Of a stretch of 64,000 nucleotides of DNA, positions 53,140 through 62,304 are shown piece after piece (position 1 is the first letter of the stretch; the number at the start of each line of letters is the position of its first letter). The stretch is from Stutzerimonas stutzeri (GTDB lineage: Bacteria > Pseudomonadota > Gammaproteobacteria > Pseudomonadales > Pseudomonadaceae): the NCBI RefSeq assembly GCF_024448985.1, contig NZ_JAMOII010000008.1, positions 62,001 to 126,000 of the forward strand, in the 5' to 3' direction. The notes beneath the pieces are model-generated. The model was not told where the DNA came from. It searched no databases and saw nothing but the letters and a program-made list of their open reading frames with translations. The position numbers and the translations under genes were made by a program.

Positions 53140-53838
53140 ATGCTGCAAGTCCAACAACTGCATCAGTATTACGGCGGCAGCCATATCCTCCGCGGCCTGT
53201 CGTTCGACGCCCGGATCGGCGAAGTCACCTGCCTGCTGGGCCGCAACGGCGTCGGCAAGACCACCCTGCTCAAGTGTCTGATGGGCCTGATTCCCGCCAA
53301 GGAAGGTGCGGTGAACTGGGAAGGCAAACCGATCACTGGTTTCAAGCCGCACCAGCGCGTGCACGCCGGGATCGCTTACGTGCCGCAGGGGCGCGAAATC
53401 TTCGGGCGACTGACCGTCGAGGAAAACCTACTGATGGGCCTGTCCCGTTTCAGCGCCAAGGAAGCGAAAGAGGTTCCCGAGTTCATTTACGAGCTGTTCC
53501 CAGTCCTCAAGGAGATGAAGCACCGCCGCGGCGGCGATCTCTCGGGCGGTCAACAGCAACAACTGGCCATCGGCCGCGCACTGGCGAGCAAGCCGCGCCT
53601 GTTGATCCTCGACGAGCCCACCGAAGGCATTCAGCCCTCGGTGATCAAGGAGATTGGCGTGGTGATCAAGAAACTCGCCGCCCGCGGCGACATGGCGATC
53701 CTGCTGGTGGAGCAGTTCTACGACTTCGCCGCCGAGCTGGCCGACCAGTATCTGGTGATGAGCCGCGGCGAAATCATTCAGCAGGGCCGGGGCGAGACGA
53801 TGGAGGCCGACGGGGTGCGCGGGCTGGTAGCGATCTGA
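53140..53838 (+). CDS. urtE: Urea ABC transporter ATP-binding protein UrtE (232 aa)
   Basis: LivF-type ATPase. Walker A LGRNGVGKTTLLKCLMG near residue 36, GIAYVPQGREIFGRLTVEEN, signature DLSGGQQQQLAIGRALASKP, Walker B LLILDEPTEGIQPS. Last gene of urtABCDE and of the urea block; the following 265 bases to lhr hold no gene and no clear terminator. Confidence 0.96.
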   Translation: MLQVQQLHQYYGGSHILRGLSFDARIGEVTCLLGRNGVGKTTLLKCLMGLIPAKEGAVNWEGKPITGFKPHQRVHAGIAYVPQGREIFGRLTVEENLLMGLSRFSAKEAKEVPEFIYELFPVLKEMKHRRGGDLSGGQQQQLAIGRALASKPRLLILDEPTEGIQPSVIKEIGVVIKKLAARGDMAILLVEQFYDFAAELADQYLVMSRGEIIQQGRGETMEADGVRGLVAI

Positions 53839-54103
53839 AGGACGCGGTATCGATTAGCGTTCTGCCAAAACCAAGCCCGCTTCGGTGAGCCGGATGCCGC
53901 TGCGTTCCACCGGTACACCCGCCTCCAAGATAGAGTGAGCTCACGCGCTGTCAGAGAAATTGGTGCTTTCGAATAGGGTCAGTGCAGCGAACGGCGAATG
54001 CAACGCTGTGCTGACCTGAGCGGCCGCGACCACACCCGGTCGCTGCCCCAATCGCAAGCATCAATCGCGCCTACGGGCACCGTTTCACCAGACGGTATGG
54101 CAC

Positions 54104-56728
54104 ATGAGCAAGGCTCCACCATCGCAAACCGGCAATCTCGCCGAGATCTGGTTCGCCAGCCGTGGCTGGCAGCCCTTTCCATTCCAGCAGGACGTCTGGC
54201 AAGCCGTGCAGAACGGCGAATCCGGTCTGCTCCACGCCACCACCGGTTCGGGCAAAACCTACGCCGTCTGGCTAGGCGCACTGAACCGCTTTGCGCCTGC
54301 ACAAGTCCTGCCGGCGAGCGAATTACACGCCCCGCCCAGAGCATCAGACAAGCCCGCCCCGCTCACCGTCCTCTGGATCACCCCCATGCGTGCGCTGGCG
54401 GCCGACACGGCCCGCGCCCTGCAGGCTCCGCTGGACGACTTCGGCATCAACTGGGGTATCGGTCTGCGCACCGGCGATACCACCGGCGCCGAACGCGCGC
54501 GACAAAATCGTCGCCTACCCAGTGCGCTGGTTACCACGCCGGAAAGTCTGACACTGCTGCTGACCCGCGCTGACGCGCGGCAGGCTTTCGGCCACCTGCG
54601 CATGGTGATTGTGGATGAATGGCACGAGCTGCTGGGCAACAAGCGCGGCGTCCAGCTGCAACTGGCGTTAGCTCGGCTCCGCAGCTGGATGCCAGAGCTG
54701 ATCGTCTGGGGCCTCTCAGCCACGTTGGGGAATCAACCGCATGCGCTGGAGGTGCTGCTGCATCCGGGCACGGGTCGGTTGGTGCAAGGCAGAATCGACA
54801 AGCAACTGCGCGTCGACACGCTGCTCCCCCCGAGTATCGAGCGCTTTCCCTGGGCCGGACATCTGGGCCTGCGCATGCTGCCGCAGGTGGTCGAGGAGAT
54901 CGAATCGGCCGCCACCACACTGGTATTTACCAACACCCGCTCGCAATCCGAACTCTGGTACCAGGCCATCCTCGAAGCGCGGCCGGACTGGGCCGGACTG
55001 ATCGCCCTTCACCACGGCTCGCTGGCCCGCGAGGTGCGCGACTGGGTCGAACTGGGTCTTAAGCAAGGTGCGCTGAAGGCCGTCGTCTGCACATCGAGCT
55101 TGGATCTGGGGGTCGACTTCCTGCCGGTAGAGCGTGTGCTGCAAATCGGCTCACCGAAAGGCGTGGCGCGGCTGATGCAGCGTGCCGGGCGCTCCGGACA
55201 CGCACCGGGTCGGACGTCCAGGGTCACGCTGGTGCCGACGCACAGCGTCGAAGTAGTCGAAGCCGCTGCCGCCCAGGTCGCCATTGCCGAACGCCGCATC
55301 GAGGCCCGCAGCGCACCGCATCGGCCTCTCGACGTGCTGGTCCAGCACTTGGTCAGTATGGCCTTGGGCGGCGGTTTTCGACCGGACGAATTGCTCGCCG
55401 AAGTGCGCCAGGCTTGGTCGTACCGCGATCTGGACGAAGACCAGTGGCAATGGGCGCTGGCTTTCGTCCGCCACGGTGGGCATTCGCTGACGGCCTACCC
55501 GGATTATCAACGCGTCGAGCCGGACGATACCGGCCTCTGGAAGGTACCGAGCAAACGCGTCGCTCTGCGCCATCGCATGAGCATCGGCACCATCGTCAGC
55601 GATGCCAGCCTGATAGTGAAATTCTGGGCTAAGGGCGGCAGCGGTCGCTCGCTGGGCACCATCGAAGAAGGCTTCATCGCCCGCCTGCGCCCGGGTGACA
55701 ACTTTCTTTTCGGCGGGCGCCTGTTGGAGCTGGTGCGTGTCGAGAACATGACCGTTTACGTCAGCCGCGCCACGGGCAAGAAAGCTGCGGTGCCGCGGTG
55801 GAATGGCGGACGCATGCCCTTGTCCAGCGAGCTCGCCGATGCGGTGGTCGAGCAGCTGGGCGCCGCCTCGCGTGGCCAGTTCGCCAGCCCGGAGATGCGC
55901 CTGGTCGAGCCCTTGCTGCGGGTACAGCTGGATTGGTCGGCGCTGCCTACCGAAACCACGCTACTGGCCGAGGTAATGAAGTCCCGTGAAGGCTGGCACC
56001 TGTTCCTCTATCCCTTCGCTGGCCGCCACGTGCACCTCGGGCTCGCCAGTCTGCTGGCCTGGCGCATGGGGCAACGGCAGCCGCTGACCTTTTCCATCGC
56101 CGTCAACGACTACGGTTTCGAACTGCTCTCGGCCACTGAAGTAGATTGGCTGCACTGGCTGACGCCGGCCTTGTTCAGCCAAAAGGATCTGTTGCATGAC
56201 GTACTCGCCAGCCTCAACGCGGGCGAACTGGCGCGCCGACGGTTTCGCGAGATTGCCCGTATTGCCGGGCTGGTGTTCTCCGGTTATCCCGGTGCGCAAA
56301 AAAGCGCCCGCCAGTTGCAGGCATCCAGCGGGCTGTTTTTTGATGTGTTCCGCCAGTACGACCCAGCCAATCTGTTATTGACCCAAGCCGAGGAAGAGGT
56401 GCTGCGACAGGAACTGGAGGTTGAGCGATTGGAACAAACCCTGAACCGGCTGAAGCAACGTCAGCTGGACGTCCATGTGGTCAAACGCACCACGCCATTG
56501 GCCTTCCCACTGATGGTCGAACGATTCCGCGAAAGCATGAGCACGGAAAAACTGGCCGATCGCATTCGGCGGATGGTGGCCGAGTTGGACAAGGCGGCGG
56601 GACCTGGCGGCTATCAGCCAGAAGCAAACGCCAGCATCGCGGTGGAGCGCGAAACCAGCCCAAAGCGCAAACCGCGCGCGACCAAGGATGGTACGCCGAG
56701 GCCGAAGAAGGCGAAGCGCTCCAGTTGA
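54104..56728 (+). CDS. Ligase-associated Lhr-Core type DEXH helicase (874 aa)
   Basis: ATP-dependent 3'-5' translocase of the Lhr-Core family. Walker A TGSGKT residues 47-52, DEWH box 171-174 ([14 protein letters not shown]), [12 protein letters not shown] (motif III), [20 protein letters not shown] (motif VI), then the winged helix and Lhr-specific core domain ([31 protein letters not shown]). The basic tail ends with [20 protein letters not shown]. In P. putida such a gene lies beside an MBL nuclease, an ATP ligase and a phosphoesterase; here pdeM follows but the nuclease and ligase are 16 kb upstream. Confidence 0.93.
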   Translation: MSKAPPSQTGNLAEIWFASRGWQPFPFQQDVWQAVQNGESGLLHATTGSGKTYAVWLGALNRFAPAQVLPASELHAPPRASDKPAPLTVLWITPMRALAADTARALQAPLDDFGINWGIGLRTGDTTGAERARQNRRLPSALVTTPESLTLLLTRADARQAFGHLRMVIVDEWHELLGNKRGVQLQLALARLRSWMPELIVWGLSATLGNQPHALEVLLHPGTGRLVQGRIDKQLRVDTLLPPSIERFPWAGHLGLRMLPQVVEEIESAATTLVFTNTRSQSELWYQAILEARPDWAGLIALHHGSLAREVRDWVELGLKQGALKAVVCTSSLDLGVDFLPVERVLQIGSPKGVARLMQRAGRSGHAPGRTSRVTLVPTHSVEVVEAAAAQVAIAERRIEARSAPHRPLDVLVQHLVSMALGGGFRPDELLAEVRQAWSYRDLDEDQWQWALAFVRHGGHSLTAYPDYQRVEPDDTGLWKVPSKRVALRHRMSIGTIVSDASLIVKFWAKGGSGRSLGTIEEGFIARLRPGDNFLFGGRLLELVRVENMTVYVSRATGKKAAVPRWNGGRMPLSSELADAVVEQLGAASRGQFASPEMRLVEPLLRVQLDWSALPTETTLLAEVMKSREGWHLFLYPFAGRHVHLGLASLLAWRMGQRQPLTFSIAVNDYGFELLSATEVDWLHWLTPALFSQKDLLHDVLASLNAGELARRRFREIARIAGLVFSGYPGAQKSARQLQASSGLFFDVFRQYDPANLLLTQAEEEVLRQELEVERLEQTLNRLKQRQLDVHVVKRTTPLAFPLMVERFRESMSTEKLADRIRRMVAELDKAAGPGGYQPEANASIAVERETSPKRKPRATKDGTPRPKKAKRSS

Positions 56729-56794
56729 AAGTTTTCACGCAGAGTCCTGGTCGTCGAGGCAGAGCATTGCCAGCGCGTTGCCACGCAGAGCGTG

Positions 56795-57016
56795 GGAACG
56801 ATCAAAGAGCTTCGCCCCAAGGTCGGGCCTCCCACCAAGCCGCAAGTACGCCCGATTCTGTGAGAGGCGCGCCCCCGCGGCGAAAACGGACCTTCTACCA
56901 GCTCGGAACGATCAAAGAGCTTCGCCCCGAGGTCGGGCCTCCCACAAAAGCCGCAGGTACGCCCCGATTCTGTGGGAGGCGCGCCCCCGCGGCGAAAGCG
57001 GACCTTCTGCCAGCAC
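56795..57016. repeat. Two tandem copies of a 110-112 bp repeat between lhr and pdeM
   Basis: Both copies start GGAACGATCAAAGAGCTTCG (56795 and 56905) and contain AGGTCGGGCCTCCCAC and GAGGCGCGCCCCCGCGGCG, so each unit has internal inverted arms (CCTCCCAC / GTGGGAGG). They are nearly identical. The 368-base gap between lhr and pdeM contains nothing else that I recognise. Confidence 0.85.
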
Positions 57017-57096
57017 GGAAAGTAAAAGCCTCGCCTGAGGTCGTGCCACCAACTGGCACATGAGAACACTCGCACGCCCGCGATACACTTCCCCGC

Positions 57097-57753
57097 ATGA
57101 CGCCACATCTACCTATCGAACTGGAACAGACCGAGCTCTGGCTGCTCGCCGACAAGGCCATCTACTGGCCGGAACAGCGGGCACTCCTGATCGCCGATAT
57201 CCATTTCGGCAAGGCCGCCGCGTATCGACGCCTCGGCCAGCCGGTCCCGCACGGCACGACTCAAACCAACCTGCAGCGACTGGATGCGCTACTGGCCCGC
57301 TATCGGTGTGAGCAGCTGATATTCCTGGGCGATTTCCTGCACGCACCGGAATCGCAGACACCAGCCATCCTTGCGCAACTGCACGCATGGCGCGACGGGT
57401 ACCCAGCGCTCGCCATCACCCTGATCCGTGGCAACCACGACCGCCGCGCCGGCGACCCGCCTTCCACCCTCGGCATGACCGTGGTTCCCGAACCCCTGCT
57501 GCTCGGCCCGTTCGCTCTGCAACACGAACCCGACCCGCATCCCACCCATCATGTACTGGCTGGCCATCTGCACCCGGCGTTCCGCCTCAATGGGCGCGGG
57601 CGCCAGTCGTTGCGCCTGCCCTGTTTTTGCATCGGCGAGCGGCTGAGTTTGCTGCCGGCCTTCGGCAGTTTCACCGGAATGATGGAGGTCGACGCCGACC
57701 CGGGCCGGCGTCTGTTCGTGGTTGGGGATGACTGTGTGTGGCGGGTGGCTTGA
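57097..57753 (+). CDS. pdeM: Ligase-associated metallophosphoesterase PdeM (218 aa)
   Basis: Calcineurin-like phosphoesterase of the ligase-associated repair set. Metal motifs in order: IADIHFGK with Asp34 and His36, FLGDFLHAPE, IRGNHDRR, and LAGHLHPAF. The length is usual (about 215). It follows lhr, its normal partner, on the same strand after the 368-base repeat-filled gap. Confidence 0.9.
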   Translation: MTPHLPIELEQTELWLLADKAIYWPEQRALLIADIHFGKAAAYRRLGQPVPHGTTQTNLQRLDALLARYRCEQLIFLGDFLHAPESQTPAILAQLHAWRDGYPALAITLIRGNHDRRAGDPPSTLGMTVVPEPLLLGPFALQHEPDPHPTHHVLAGHLHPAFRLNGRGRQSLRLPCFCIGERLSLLPAFGSFTGMMEVDADPGRRLFVVGDDCVWRVA

Positions 57754-57762
57754 GCCCGGCGT

Positions 57763-57996
57763 TCAGGCCTCGGAAATACCAGTCACGGTAATACCGAAGC
57801 GTTCGGCCAAGCGTGTGGCGGGTGTCTCCTCGATATCCGGATCATGCTCATAGGCGTCTTCCTCACCGGCATAATCCTGTTCCGCCTTGCGAGTGACCAG
57901 TTCTACGGCCTCGTCGATGTCCGGCTGATGCTCGGATTCGGTACGGAGGATGGAGGTATTGCCGTCTTTGCTGTACGCGATGATCCAGGTCGTCAT
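57763..57996 (-). CDS. Small acidic conserved hypothetical protein (77 aa)
   Basis: Begins MTTWIIAYSKDGNTSILRTE and ends RLAERFGITVTGISEA, with an acidic middle (DYAGEEDAYEHDPDIEETPA). No signal peptide, helix or cysteine. It is convergent with pdeM and divergent from the esterase-family gene. A GGGGGCACTC stretch just upstream can act as Shine-Dalgarno. Function unknown. Confidence 0.65.
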   Translation of the reverse strand: MTTWIIAYSKDGNTSILRTESEHQPDIDEAVELVTRKAEQDYAGEEDAYEHDPDIEETPATRLAERFGITVTGISEA

Positions 57997-58172
57997 GAGT
58001 GCCCCCTTATTCTTAGCGCCTTCGGCATTGCTCGCCGAAATGGGCGTTGCTTTGTTTAGAGCCTAGCCCCTTGCGTTCAGTTCTGCCGCTCGCGCTTGTT
58101 CGGACGACCTGCCGAACGGTCTGAACAGGGCCATCGAGCGCCGGTCATCGATAGATAGCCGGAGACCAAACC

Positions 58173-59501
58173 ATGATTCGATCACGCTCACGAACAGAAA
58201 CGACCGAAGAGCAACTCGTCGAGCTGCTGCGCCAACATGCGATTGCGCTACCGGCAATCGACGATGAGGCGTTTGCCGACCATTTCGACCAATTCGCAGA
58301 TGCCCGCGTGGTGCTAATTGGCGAGGCCAGTCACGGCACCTCGGAGTTCTACCGTGCCCGAGCGGCCATTACCCGAAGGCTCGTCGAGCGCCACGGTTTC
58401 AACATCATCGCTGCCGAAGCGGATTGGCCGGATGCGGCGAAAATCGACTGTTACGTGCGCCATCAGCAGCCGCCGACCTGGGTCGAGGAAGGCTTCAAGC
58501 GCTTCCCGACCTGGATGTGGCGCAACCAGGAGGTCGCCGATTTCGCCCGTTGGCTGCGCGGCCACAACGAGGTCCTGGCGCCCCAGCAACGGGTTGAGTT
58601 TCGTGGCCTTGACGTCTACAGCCTCGGCTCTTCGATCCGTGAGGTGCTCGACTACCTCGATCGCGTCGACCCGCAGGCAGCCAGCGCTGCACGCGCCCGC
58701 TACGGTTGCCTCAGCCCTTGGCACGAAGAGCCGGCGATCTACGGTCACAACGTCATGCTTGGCCAGCCGTCCTGTGAAGACGCAGTGGTCGAACAACTAG
58801 GGGCACTGCTCGATCAACGTCTGGAATACCTGGAAAAGGACGGCGGCAGCTTCTTCAATGCCGAGCAGAATGCCCGCGTCGTTCTTGCGGCGGAGCAGTA
58901 CTACCGGGCCATGTATCAAGGTTCGGTGAATTCCTGGAATCTGCGTGATCGGCATATGTTCGACACCTTGCGCGCACTGTTGGGCCACCGCGGTGATAGC
59001 GCAAAGGCCATCGTCTGGGCGCACAACTCACATATCGGCAACGCCGCGGCGACGTCGATGGGCTGGGGCGGTGAGTTCAATATCGGCGAGCTGTGTCGCA
59101 CCGCTTTCGGTAGCGATGCGGTACTGATCGGCATGGCCACAGACCGTGGCGAGGTGGCGGCGGCGGACAACTGGGACGAGCCGATGCAGATCAAGCAGGT
59201 CCGCCCGTCTCGTCCGGACAGCTGGGAGCAATTGTTCCTGCGTACCGGCATCGCTGCGTCGCTAACCAGCTGGCGCGACAACGCGCAACTGCGACAGACG
59301 TTGGCCAAGCCGCGTCTGGAACGGGCTATTGGCGTCATCTACCGCCCGGCTACCGAACGGCAAAGCCATTATTTCCAAGCCATACTGTCTGAACAGTTCG
59401 ACGCCATGATCTGGCTGGAACAGACCCATGCGGTGACGCCGATAGGCCCGCAACAGATCGACGACGGAATCGTTCCGGATACCTACCCGTTCGGAGAGTG
59501 A
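58173..59501 (+). CDS. Erythromycin esterase family protein (442 aa)
   Basis: Matches the EreA/succinoglycan-biosynthesis-like family: VVLIGEASHGTSEFYRARA (Glu51, His54, Glu58), FNIIAAEADWPDA, and VWAHNSHIGNAAATSMG near residue 285. These chromosomal members are mostly uncharacterised; resistance to macrolides should not be assumed. It is cytosolic (no signal). The phosphoribosyltransferase gene starts 3 bases after its stop; these two are often adjacent or fused, so they probably act together. Confidence 0.85.
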   Translation: MIRSRSRTETTEEQLVELLRQHAIALPAIDDEAFADHFDQFADARVVLIGEASHGTSEFYRARAAITRRLVERHGFNIIAAEADWPDAAKIDCYVRHQQPPTWVEEGFKRFPTWMWRNQEVADFARWLRGHNEVLAPQQRVEFRGLDVYSLGSSIREVLDYLDRVDPQAASAARARYGCLSPWHEEPAIYGHNVMLGQPSCEDAVVEQLGALLDQRLEYLEKDGGSFFNAEQNARVVLAAEQYYRAMYQGSVNSWNLRDRHMFDTLRALLGHRGDSAKAIVWAHNSHIGNAAATSMGWGGEFNIGELCRTAFGSDAVLIGMATDRGEVAAADNWDEPMQIKQVRPSRPDSWEQLFLRTGIAASLTSWRDNAQLRQTLAKPRLERAIGVIYRPATERQSHYFQAILSEQFDAMIWLEQTHAVTPIGPQQIDDGIVPDTYPFGE

Positions 59502-59504
59502 GTC

Positions 59505-60194
59505 ATGCGTGCGTTCATTCCTGATTCCCATCTGTTTCGCGACCGCGTGCATGCCGGTCAGGAACTGGCAGAGGCCCTGCAGCATCTGGCCGACTCGAAC
59601 CCGATAGTGCTCGCGTTGCCGCGCGGCGGCGTGCCCGTTGCCTTCGAGGTGGCACACAGCCTCAAGGCGCGTCTCGATCTGGTGCTGGTGCGCAAGATCG
59701 GCGCACCGGGTAACGAAGAACTGGCGCTCGGTGCGGTGATCGACGGTGCCGAGCCCAAATGGGTCATCAATCAGGAGTTGTTCAACCAGATCGCACCGCC
59801 GCCGAACTGGTTCGAAGAGAAAATGGAACGTCAGCTGTCCGAGCTGGAACGGCGCCGGCAACGCTACTGTGGCGACCGGCCCGCACCGCTACTGGGTGGT
59901 CGCTGTGTCATCGTGATCGACGATGGCGTCGCAACGGGTGCAACTGTGAGAGCCGCCTTGAAGGGATTGAAACAGGCGAACCCCAGCCGGATCGTGCTTG
60001 CGATCCCAGTGGGCCCGCGCGAGGAAGTTGAAATGCTGAGAACGGAGGTGGACGAGCTGGTGTGCCTGGCCATGCCCGAGCCGTTCGTGGGTGTGGGTTG
60101 CCATTATGGCGATTTCACCCAGACGAGCGATGAGCAGGTCATTGACCTGCTTGAGCGCGCCCAAGGGCTGGCGGTAGACCCCGCAGCGGATTGA
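59505..60194 (+). CDS. Phosphoribosyltransferase family protein (229 aa)
   Basis: Type I PRTase fold with PRPP-binding loop VIVIDDGVATGATVRAALKG (Asp139, Asp140, Thr147), and N-terminal IVLALPRGGVPVAFEVA and LVRKIGAPGNEELALGAV. Family members without a known base substrate are common next to erythromycin esterase-like genes. Substrate unknown. Co-transcribed with the preceding gene. Confidence 0.85.
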   Translation: MRAFIPDSHLFRDRVHAGQELAEALQHLADSNPIVLALPRGGVPVAFEVAHSLKARLDLVLVRKIGAPGNEELALGAVIDGAEPKWVINQELFNQIAPPPNWFEEKMERQLSELERRRQRYCGDRPAPLLGGRCVIVIDDGVATGATVRAALKGLKQANPSRIVLAIPVGPREEVEMLRTEVDELVCLAMPEPFVGVGCHYGDFTQTSDEQVIDLLERAQGLAVDPAAD

Positions 60195-60195
60195 T

Positions 60196-60411
60196 CGTAG
60201 GGCAGAACGTGTTCGCCCTCGTTCAACGGCTGGCCGAATGAATTCGGCCCTACAAACCAGCCCTGAGCGCACCAGATCTAAGGGCCAAATGAATTCGGTC
60301 CTACAAATTCTGGCTCAGCCTGAAACCGGAACAAACCCAGCCCAAGCGCACCCGACTCGTAGGGCCGAACTTGTTCGGCCTTTGCGACGACGGAATGATT
60401 CGGCCCTACAG
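60196..60411. repeat. Cluster of five REP elements after the phosphoribosyltransferase gene
   Basis: Same family as at 38-39 kb: GGCCGAATGAATTCGGCCCT, GGGCCAAATGAATTCGGTCC, GTAGGGCCGAACTTGTTCGG and partial copies. They could be targets moved in trans by the RAYT gene. Confidence 0.8.
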
Positions 60412-60430
60412 ACGCTGGTTCGTACTAGGT

Positions 60431-60580
60431 TCAAGCCACCGGCGCCGGTGGTGGCTGGTCCGGAATGGTCGGCTCACCGGGCTCACTTGGCAGATCCGGC
60501 ACACCGGGCTCTTCCGGATCGCCCGGTACGCCGTTGGCCTGCAAGCCGAGCCTGTCGTCCAATTCGAAGATGTTTTCCAT
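60431..60580 (-). CDS. Small acidic proline-rich hypothetical protein (49 aa)
   Basis: A short frame beginning MENIFELDDRLGLQANGVPG and continuing with PGDPEEPGVPDLPSEPGEP to end PPPAPVA. A perfect AGGAGG Shine-Dalgarno at 60588-60593 lies 7 bases from the ATG at 60580, strong evidence of translation. The protein is Pro/Glu/Asp rich with PE-PG repeats and no cysteine, and is probably disordered. It recalls the 55-aa acidic protein at 522-689. Function unknown. Confidence 0.6.
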   Translation of the reverse strand: MENIFELDDRLGLQANGVPGDPEEPGVPDLPSEPGEPTIPDQPPPAPVA

Positions 60581-60720
60581 GTCGCTGTCCTCCTGCTGTA
60601 ACCGGGATGGTCTATAGCAGTAGAGGTCCCGCGACTGGCATAAATCCGTCCTTCCGTCGGGCTGGCACCAATCGGTCGCTGCGCGTTATTCGCAGCCGCC
60701 AGCTTGCGGCGATTGGCGCG

Positions 60721-61260
60721 TTACCACATCAAATCGTCGGGAATCTGATAAGCGGCGTACGGATCGTCCGCATCCGGTGTTTCGGTCTGGATATTGAGCT
60801 GAACGATGCGGCGCGGATCGCGCTCCTGGATCTTCAGCGCCGCCTCGCGCGGAATCACCTCGTAACCGCCACCGTGACGGACGATCGCCAGCGAGCCGCT
60901 GGACAGCTTGTCGCGCATCAGCTTGTTCACCGACAAGCGCTTGACCTTCTTGTCGTCGACGAAGTTGTAGTAATCCTCGGTGGTCAGCTTGGGCAGGCGG
61001 CTGCCTTCAATCAGCTGTTTGATCTGCGCAGTACGTGCCTTCTGCTCGGCCTTTTGCTGCTGCTGCCGATTCAATTCCTGATCGCGCGCTAACTTCTCGG
61101 CTTGCGCCTTGAGCGCTGCCTCGCGTTGAGAGTCGTCCTTTTCGACCTGGCCTTTCTTCACCAGACGCTGTTGTTTCTGCTGCTGCTTGCCGGCCTGCTT
61201 GGCCTGCTTCTCATTGACCAGCCCGGCTTTGAGCAGCTGATCGCGAAGGGAAAGACTCAT
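60721..61260 (-). CDS. DUF2058 family protein (179 aa)
   Basis: N-terminal half is a long charged helix, very Gln/Lys-rich (SLSLRDQLLKAGLVNEKQAK, KQQQKQQRLVKKGQ), probably coiled coil; the C-terminal half has the compact domain with YYNFVDDKKVKRLSVN and LAIVRHGGGYEVIPREAA. This matches DUF2058 (E. coli YaiL), described only as nucleoprotein or polynucleotide-associated. It follows mazG and ends the relA operon direction. Confidence 0.85.
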   Translation of the reverse strand: MSLSLRDQLLKAGLVNEKQAKQAGKQQQKQQRLVKKGQVEKDDSQREAALKAQAEKLARDQELNRQQQQKAEQKARTAQIKQLIEGSRLPKLTTEDYYNFVDDKKVKRLSVNKLMRDKLSSGSLAIVRHGGGYEVIPREAALKIQERDPRRIVQLNIQTETPDADDPYAAYQIPDDLMW

Positions 61261-61381
61261 GTGTCGGCTCGTCTCGTCGTGGATTCAAATTTAGCGGAAG
61301 GTGGATCATGCGTTTGCTAACCACCCGGCAGGATTGTGGCGGATGCAAAAAGTGACATCCACCTGCTAATCGCAATGGCTG

Positions 61382-62212
61382 TTAGCCGCAGGACGGTGCC
61401 CGCTCGGCTTTCTTGGCTTCGCCCCAGAGCGCATCGAGCTCTTCAAGGTCGCAATTCTCGATGGGGCGACCACGTTCACGCAAGGCTCGCTCGATAAAGC
61501 GGAAGCGTTGCTCGAACTTGCGATTGGCCGCACGCAGGGCGTTTTCAGGGTCAACCTTGAGGTGGCGCGCCAGATTCACCGTGACGAATAGCAGATCGCC
61601 AATTTCCTCGGCGATGGCGTCGGGATCGTTCTCGCTCATGGCCTCGAGCACCTCGTCCAGCTCCTCACGCACCTTGTCCACCACTGGCAAGGCATCGGGC
61701 CAGTCGAAACCAACCTGCGCCGCGCGCTTTTGCAGCTTGGCGGCACGGCTCAGTGCCGGCAGTGCACTGGGCACGTCATCAAGCAAAGACAGCTGCTCCG
61801 GCGCGGTCGCTTTCTCGGCACGCTCCTCGGCCTTGATCTCTTCCCAGCGCTGCTTGATCGCCGCCTCGTCGAGGCGCGGCAGCTCGGGCGAGCCATATAG
61901 ATCGCCGTCGGGAAACACATGGGGGTGGCGGCGGATCAACTTGCGGGTGATGGCATCGACCACCGTGGCGAACTCGAACCGCTCCTCTTCCTTCGCCAGC
62001 TGGCTGTAATAGACGACCTGAAACAGCAGATCGCCCAGTTCGCCGGGCAGATGATCGAAGTCGCCACTCTCGATGGCATCGGCCACTTCGTAGGCTTCCT
62101 CGAGGGTGTGCGGGACGATGCTGGCGTAATCCTGCTGCAGGTCCCAGGGGCAACCGTGCTTTGGGTCACGGATTCGAGCCATCAGGTGCAGAAGGTCGTT
62201 GAGTTGGTACAT
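61382..62212 (-). CDS. mazG: Nucleoside triphosphate pyrophosphohydrolase MazG (276 aa)
   Basis: Hydrolyses NTPs to NMPs; in E. coli it acts in nutrient stress together with RelA signalling. Two MazG repeats: HTLEEAYEVADAIESGD with PGELGDLLFQVVYYSQLA, and VREELDEVLEAMSEND with EEIGDLLFVTVNLARHL. ATG at 62212 (MYQLNDLLHLMARIRDPKHG) is the family start; the upstream open frame is the palindromic repeat. Lies after relA on the same strand. Confidence 0.96.
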   Translation of the reverse strand: MYQLNDLLHLMARIRDPKHGCPWDLQQDYASIVPHTLEEAYEVADAIESGDFDHLPGELGDLLFQVVYYSQLAKEEERFEFATVVDAITRKLIRRHPHVFPDGDLYGSPELPRLDEAAIKQRWEEIKAEERAEKATAPEQLSLLDDVPSALPALSRAAKLQKRAAQVGFDWPDALPVVDKVREELDEVLEAMSENDPDAIAEEIGDLLFVTVNLARHLKVDPENALRAANRKFEQRFRFIERALRERGRPIENCDLEELDALWGEAKKAERAPSCG

Positions 62213-62225
62213 GGCAAGTCCTGGA

Positions 62226-62293
62226 AAGCTGGAAGCTGGAAGCTGGAAGCCTGACACCGAACCGCTTTTACTTCTAGCTTCAGGCTTCCAGCT
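62226..62293. repeat. Dispersed AGCTGGAAGC palindromic element, copy 4 (between relA and mazG)
   Basis: AAGCTGGAAGCTGGAAGC on the left and TTCAGGCTTCCAGCT on the right form an inverted pair. It fills the 92-base gap between relA and mazG. Same family as at 16.7, 40.7 and 41.1 kb. Confidence 0.85.
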
Positions 62294-62304
62294 CATAAGC
62301 TGCT

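Noticed and set aside
58173-59501. Macrolide resistance gene
   Set aside because: The family is broad and this chromosomal member sits with a phosphoribosyltransferase, with no mobile element or resistance context.
62213-62296. Upstream extension of mazG
   Set aside because: The extra residues are translated from the AGCTGGAAGC palindrome; the ATG at 62212 matches the family start.
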